DNA of 16,127 bases from 2-02-FULL-43-11-A sp964477065 (GTDB taxonomy: Bacteria; Patescibacteriota; Microgenomatia; UBA1406; HO2-37-13b), in contig CAYZCU010000022.1 of assembly GCA_964477065.1 (NCBI GenBank), forward strand, positions 1 to 16,127. The letters run 5' to 3'. Position 1 is the stretch's first letter. The number at the start of each line of letters is the position of its first letter. A program made the position numbers and the translations under genes. Shown one piece after another: positions 14,005-16,127 of this stretch. Below the pieces are notes generated by a model. The model worked only from the letters and a program-made list of their open reading frames with translations. It did not search any database and was not told where the DNA came from.

Positions 14005-14056
14005 TTAATCACCTGGGTTCGAACAGCGTCAAACCTGACACCTAATTGGTGATTAA
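14005..14056. repeat. Perfect 9-bp inverted repeat between convergent genes
   Basis: TTAATCACC (14005-14013) and GGTGATTAA (14048-14056) are exact complements 34 nt apart and include the stop codon of the mpg gene. The loop contains GGGTTCGAAC, which looks like a tRNA T-loop, and a repeated ACCTG. No T run follows on either strand. It may be a two-way terminator or a remnant of a tRNA-targeted insertion. Confidence 0.5.
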
Positions 14057-14610
14057 AGATGAAAACGGAGCAACTGATCTTTTGCTTTTGAGATACCTAT
14101 TCGGGGCGTTGTGACAAACGAATGAGCTTTGAACCCATCATCAGTAACATACAATCCAGATGCCGGATATGTCATATCAACACCATCAAGCTCTTTGGTG
14201 ATAGATAATGCTTGGCAAAGTTTTCCAGGTCCACTGGTGAGGTCTTTTAATAAATCTTTCTTTCGAGCAGATTGCATCTCTGCTATTCCTTCAATAGGTT
14301 CTAAAGCTCGAATCAAAACACTTGATGGAATTCCAGGAGCTTCCGTCACAATATCAAGGCAGTGGTACATATGGATGCTATAAACATACGCGTGACCTGC
14401 ACTTCCGAATAATGATTTTGTTCGCGGGGTTTCTCCTTTAAATGAATGGGATGCCTCATCATGAGTACCGAGATAGGCTTCAACTTCAATAATTCTGCCT
14501 GACCGTAAATGATTGCCAATACGGCGAACTAAAACTTTTCCAAGGAGATCAGGGGCAACTGCGAGTGGCGAGCGATTGTAAAAGTCGTGCTGAAGAATAA
14601 ATGTGTTCAT
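14053..14610 (-). CDS. mpg: 3-methyladenine DNA glycosylase, Aag/MPG family
   Basis: This enzyme excises alkylated and deaminated purines. The family core is RIIEVEAYLGTHDEASHSF (39-57) with catalytic Glu44, Tyr46 and His55 by analogy to human E125, Y127 and H136. TPRTKSLFGSAGHAYVYSI (61-79), VLIRALEP (98-105) and SGPGKLCQAL (126-135) follow. Length is 185 aa, slightly short but normal for bacteria. Two differences are visible: the YGM segment usual after YVYxI is shortened to HM, and the conserved Asn of the CxN motif is Asp86 (CLD). I chose ATG 14610 because in-frame sequence further upstream is the tRNA-Gly gene. The start lies only 3 nt after the tRNA's CCA end, with no ribosome site, so the mRNA may be made by tRNA 3' processing. 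Confidence 0.93.
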   Translation of the reverse strand: MNTFILQHDFYNRSPLAVAPDLLGKVLVRRIGNHLRSGRIIEVEAYLGTHDEASHSFKGETPRTKSLFGSAGHAYVYSIHMYHCLDIVTEAPGIPSSVLIRALEPIEGIAEMQSARKKDLLKDLTSGPGKLCQALSITKELDGVDMTYPASGLYVTDDGFKAHSFVTTPRIGISKAKDQLLRFHL

Positions 14611-14613
14611 CTC

Positions 14614-14689
14614 TGGAGCGGTAGACCGGACTCGAACCGGCGACCTTTTCCTTGGCAAGGAAACGCTCTACCAACTGAGCTACTACCGC
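14614..14689 (-). tRNA. tRNA-Gly (anticodon GCC)
   Basis: GCGGTAG (14689-14683) pairs with CTACCGC (14624-14618), with T discriminator and encoded CCA (14616-14614). The D arm AGCTCAGTTGGTAGAGC, anticodon stem TTTCC/GGAAA with loop TTGCCAA (anticodon GCC), and T arm GCCGGTTCGAGTCCGGT are all canonical. It is cotranscribed with mpg. Confidence 0.97.
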
Positions 14690-14699
14690 ACAGGAACTT

Positions 14700-14705
14700 A
14701 TTATA
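14700..14705 (-). promoter_or_regulatory. -10 of the tRNA-Gly/mpg unit
   Basis: Minus strand TATAAT ends 10 nt before the mature 5' end of tRNA-Gly. A -35 at 17 bp is poor. Confidence 0.6.
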
Positions 14706-14730
14706 CACGAAAAGTGCCTAATCGCAGATA

Positions 14731-15450
14731 TTATTTATCAATAACGAGGTAAAATCTATTGATGTAAGGACTTTTTTTTCTATTGATGAGAAGCGGATAA
14801 TAAAAGAGATTAAACAATGCATTGAACATGAGCTTGATGATATACACAAAGATATTGAGATACGGGTTTTTAACCTCAAAGTTATGAATTTTCATGAGGA
14901 CATCCGTCGTATTAATGTTACCTGAGTAACGAAGTGAACCTTTGTATTTTTTCTCAAATGATTCAAGAAGCTCAGGTGTTGGTAAACCAATAGCAACATG
15001 TTCTTCAAGATAGGGCATTTTGACGCCTTTTGCACTAAAGTATGCAAGCACTTTTTTTTCATAAGCACTATGCTCAGGTGAACCATAGGGGGCTGAGATG
15101 ATAACCCTTTTGCGAGCTATGCGATTGAGCTCGTGAATAAACTCTTCTCTTTGCTTCACAGGGACATGTTCGAGAACATCGATGGATGTCACAACATCGT
15201 AACTTTTGTCATCAACAGGAATCTTTTTCCCATCGTACAAAATATCCACCGGTTCTTTGACATCTGCGGTCGTGATGCTTTTTGGTTTGCAATAGCTAGC
15301 TAATCTGCTGATACTGCCTCCAACATCAAGCACCGTTGCATTATCAAATATATGTTTACCGATGTACATGTGTCTTTCAAATACGTCTGGAGGGAGGAAA
15401 TACTTCATTTCACCAAGTGTTCTGAGAATATTGTGTATATGTGAAGACAT
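14731..15450 (-). CDS. SAM-dependent methyltransferase, class I (Methyltransf_11 type)
   Basis: The 239-aa protein has motif I VLDVGGS (40-46), an acidic residue at the end of strand 2 (TTADV, Asp63), and DVVTSIDVLEHV (85-96), the usual motif of this family. IISAPYG follows as the post-motif strand. The C-terminal 45 residues are hydrophobic (YLNIFVYIIKLMFNAL, LFNLFYYPLLI), so the enzyme is probably attached to the membrane, which would suit a lipid or surface-polymer substrate (inference). The start ATG 15450 has no Shine-Dalgarno site; CATACT lies only 2 nt before it, so the true start could be Met15. The substrate cannot be predicted. Confidence 0.83.
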   Translation of the reverse strand: MSSHIHNILRTLGEMKYFLPPDVFERHMYIGKHIFDNATVLDVGGSISRLASYCKPKSITTADVKEPVDILYDGKKIPVDDKSYDVVTSIDVLEHVPVKQREEFIHELNRIARKRVIISAPYGSPEHSAYEKKVLAYFSAKGVKMPYLEEHVAIGLPTPELLESFEKKYKGSLRYSGNINTTDVLMKIHNFEVKNPYLNIFVYIIKLMFNALFNLFYYPLLINRKKSPYINRFYLVIDK

Positions 15451-15520
15451 GTAGTATGGTTATTTATTATTAATATTTCAGTGTATCACACATATCCACT
15501 CATGGTGAAAAAACAAACAG

Positions 15521-15593
15521 TGGCAAGGATCAGAATCGAACTGATATCTGACGTTTTTCAGACGCCCGCCGTGACCGACTTGGCTACCTTGCC
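15521..15593 (-). tRNA. tRNA-Phe (anticodon GAA), CCA not encoded
   Basis: GGCAAGG (15593-15587) pairs with CCTTGCC (15528-15522), with A discriminator at 15521. The D arm is AGCCAAGTCGGTCACGGC, the anticodon stem GGCGT/ACGTC has the loop CTGAAAA (anticodon GAA), and the T arm is TCAGTTCGATTCTGA. The next bases are CTG, so CCA must be added after transcription, unlike the other two tRNAs. Confidence 0.95.
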
Positions 15594-15603
15594 TCTCAAT
15601 GTA

Positions 15604-15609
15604 ATTGTA
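15604..15609 (-). promoter_or_regulatory. -10 of tRNA-Phe
   Basis: Minus strand TACAAT ends 10 nt before the mature 5' end. No clear -35 is visible at 17 bp. Confidence 0.5.
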
Positions 15610-15666
15610 TCACGAGATGAGCCTGTTTTGGTAGGTTTTGATGGGGTGGGGGTCATGCTATCATGA

Positions 15667-16005
15667 CTATGGGCAGGGTGATGTGGGTTCAGGTGTCGGC
15701 GTTGGCGTTGGTGTGACGGGTATCTTTGTTGGCCATGGGGCGACCATACCTTGGGTAGGAGTAATTGGAGCAATCCGCGTACCTGGTGGCGGAGTTGGTC
15801 TGGGAGCAAGAGTTATGGGCAATTCTACTCTCCTTATTGGTATGGTAGGTGTCGCGCAAGGTTGTATCGTTGGAGATGGATAGGATGTCGGAGTAGGAAT
15901 GATGAGGCCTGATCCATCAGCTTCATATGCTGAACTCATGTATGATTGGTAACTATTCGTTAAAAGGACAGTACCGAGAACTAAAGCGTAAACAGATACG
16001 GACAC
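15667..16005 (-). CDS. Pro/Thr-rich exported protein, unknown function (about 112 aa)
   Basis: From a GTG at 16005 the protein begins with a hydrophobic stretch (SVSVYALVLGTVLLTNSY), then a Pro/Thr-rich tail with PTPTPTPEPT near its end and two cysteines. This fits a short secreted or anchored linker-like protein. The start is uncertain: the frame is open to about 16044, which would add a basic segment (KNLRN) before the hydrophobic part, but it has no ATG. The plus strand in the same frame region would encode a Gly/Val repeat, which is less protein-like. The first part is antisense to a metallopeptidase-like frame at 15985-16127, so one of the two calls may be wrong. Confidence 0.45.
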   Translation of the reverse strand: MSVSVYALVLGTVLLTNSYQSYMSSAYEADGSGLIIPTPTSYPSPTIQPCATPTIPIRRVELPITLAPRPTPPPGTRIAPITPTQGMVAPWPTKIPVTPTPTPTPEPTSPCP

Positions 16006-16127
16006 GGCATTTCTGAGGTTTTTGTCCGCGAAAACAATCTTGACTCAGTTCTGCTGACACTAGGACACGAACTAGGGCACATATTATCGAAACCACTACA
16101 AAAACTGAAAGACGAAGAAGCAAAAGC
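15985..16127 (+). CDS. Zinc-metallopeptidase fragment (HELGH), runs off right edge, 5' end unclear
   Basis: The frame ending at the right edge reads NRYGHGISEVFVREN, then DSVLLTLGHELGHILS, then KPLQKLKDEEAKA. HELGH (16066-16080) is the HExxH zinc motif of metallopeptidases, and the following DEEAKA fits the place of the third acidic zinc ligand. A TAA at 15982-15984 precedes it and there is no ATG, GTG or TTG in frame, so the start is missing. An ATG at 15942 in another frame gives MIGNYSLKGQYRELKRK before a stop at about 16014; a single-base shift near 15990-16010 would join them, suggesting a frameshift or a degraded gene. The frame is open for 47 codons to the window end. Confidence 0.55.

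Noticed and set aside
14611..14658. Upstream extension of the mpg gene
   Set aside because: It is the 3' half of tRNA-Gly read as protein.
15481..15666. Plus-strand frame of 61 codons
   Set aside because: It is mostly antisense to tRNA-Phe and its promoter, and has no protein-like features.
15638..15883. Gly/Val-rich plus-strand frame
   Set aside because: It is the mirror of the Pro/Thr-rich minus-strand gene; GVGVGVGV is the expected antisense of a repeated PT coding run.

Overview
This 16.1 kb window looks like chromosomal DNA of a bacterium with a small, gene-dense genome, most likely a Patescibacteria/CPR-type lineage. That placement is an inference. It rests on protein style (protease-less Lon ATPase, cluster-less MutY-like protein, Fic-MerR fusion, several proteins I cannot place), very short intergenic gaps, and few or no Shine-Dalgarno sites. 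Instead, many first genes have a -10 hexamer 5-7 nt before the ATG, which points to leaderless mRNAs. The code appears standard, and all genes except one small one end in TAA or TAG. A run of 10 Ns at 4905-4914 marks an assembly gap, so the source is probably a draft or metagenome assembly.

Layout. 1-426 (minus): start of groEL and complete groES, driven by a strong promoter at 493-521. Divergent from these, 587-1684 encodes a stand-alone Lon-type AAA+ ATPase without a protease domain. 1734-1931 is a small orphan. 1932-2722 (minus) is a two-gene unit: a small two-helix membrane protein and dCTP deaminase (dcd), the latter carrying an apparent 1-nt frameshift near its start. 2759-5486 (plus) is an envelope pair: a membrane-anchored exported protein and a large GT-C-like membrane protein.

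5487-7680 looks like an inserted accessory segment, AT-rich and rich in AGA/CGA arginine codons. It holds a structured spacer, a lytic-transglycosylase-domain protein without signal peptide, and an overlapping secreted protein with calcium-loop motifs. It ends in the remnant of a GNAT acetyltransferase gene. Next is a Fic-domain AMPylator fused to a MerR-type DNA-binding domain, with a palindrome over its own promoter.

8777-12075 is a housekeeping and repair block: tRNA-Ser(UGA), polyprenyl diphosphate synthase, a MutY-like glycosylase translationally coupled to it, and a convergent Y-family DNA polymerase. The polymerase promoter contains a perfect GAAC-N4-GTTC (LexA/SOS-type) operator in its spacer. 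12123-13999 holds two orphan genes, one Cys-bearing and small, one of about 478 aa. 14053-15593 (minus) holds an Aag/MPG-type 3-methyladenine glycosylase starting 3 nt after tRNA-Gly(GCC), a SAM methyltransferase and tRNA-Phe(GAA). The right edge has a Pro/Thr-rich exported protein (minus) and, antisense to its start, an HELGH zinc-metallopeptidase fragment (plus) that runs off the window.

How the parts relate: protein quality control (GroESL, Lon-like ATPase) shares a divergent control region. DNA maintenance is spread through the window (Dcd, MutY-like, SOS-controlled polymerase, MPG). The accessory part holds a plausible cell-wall-attack and protection pair plus a self-regulated Fic protein.
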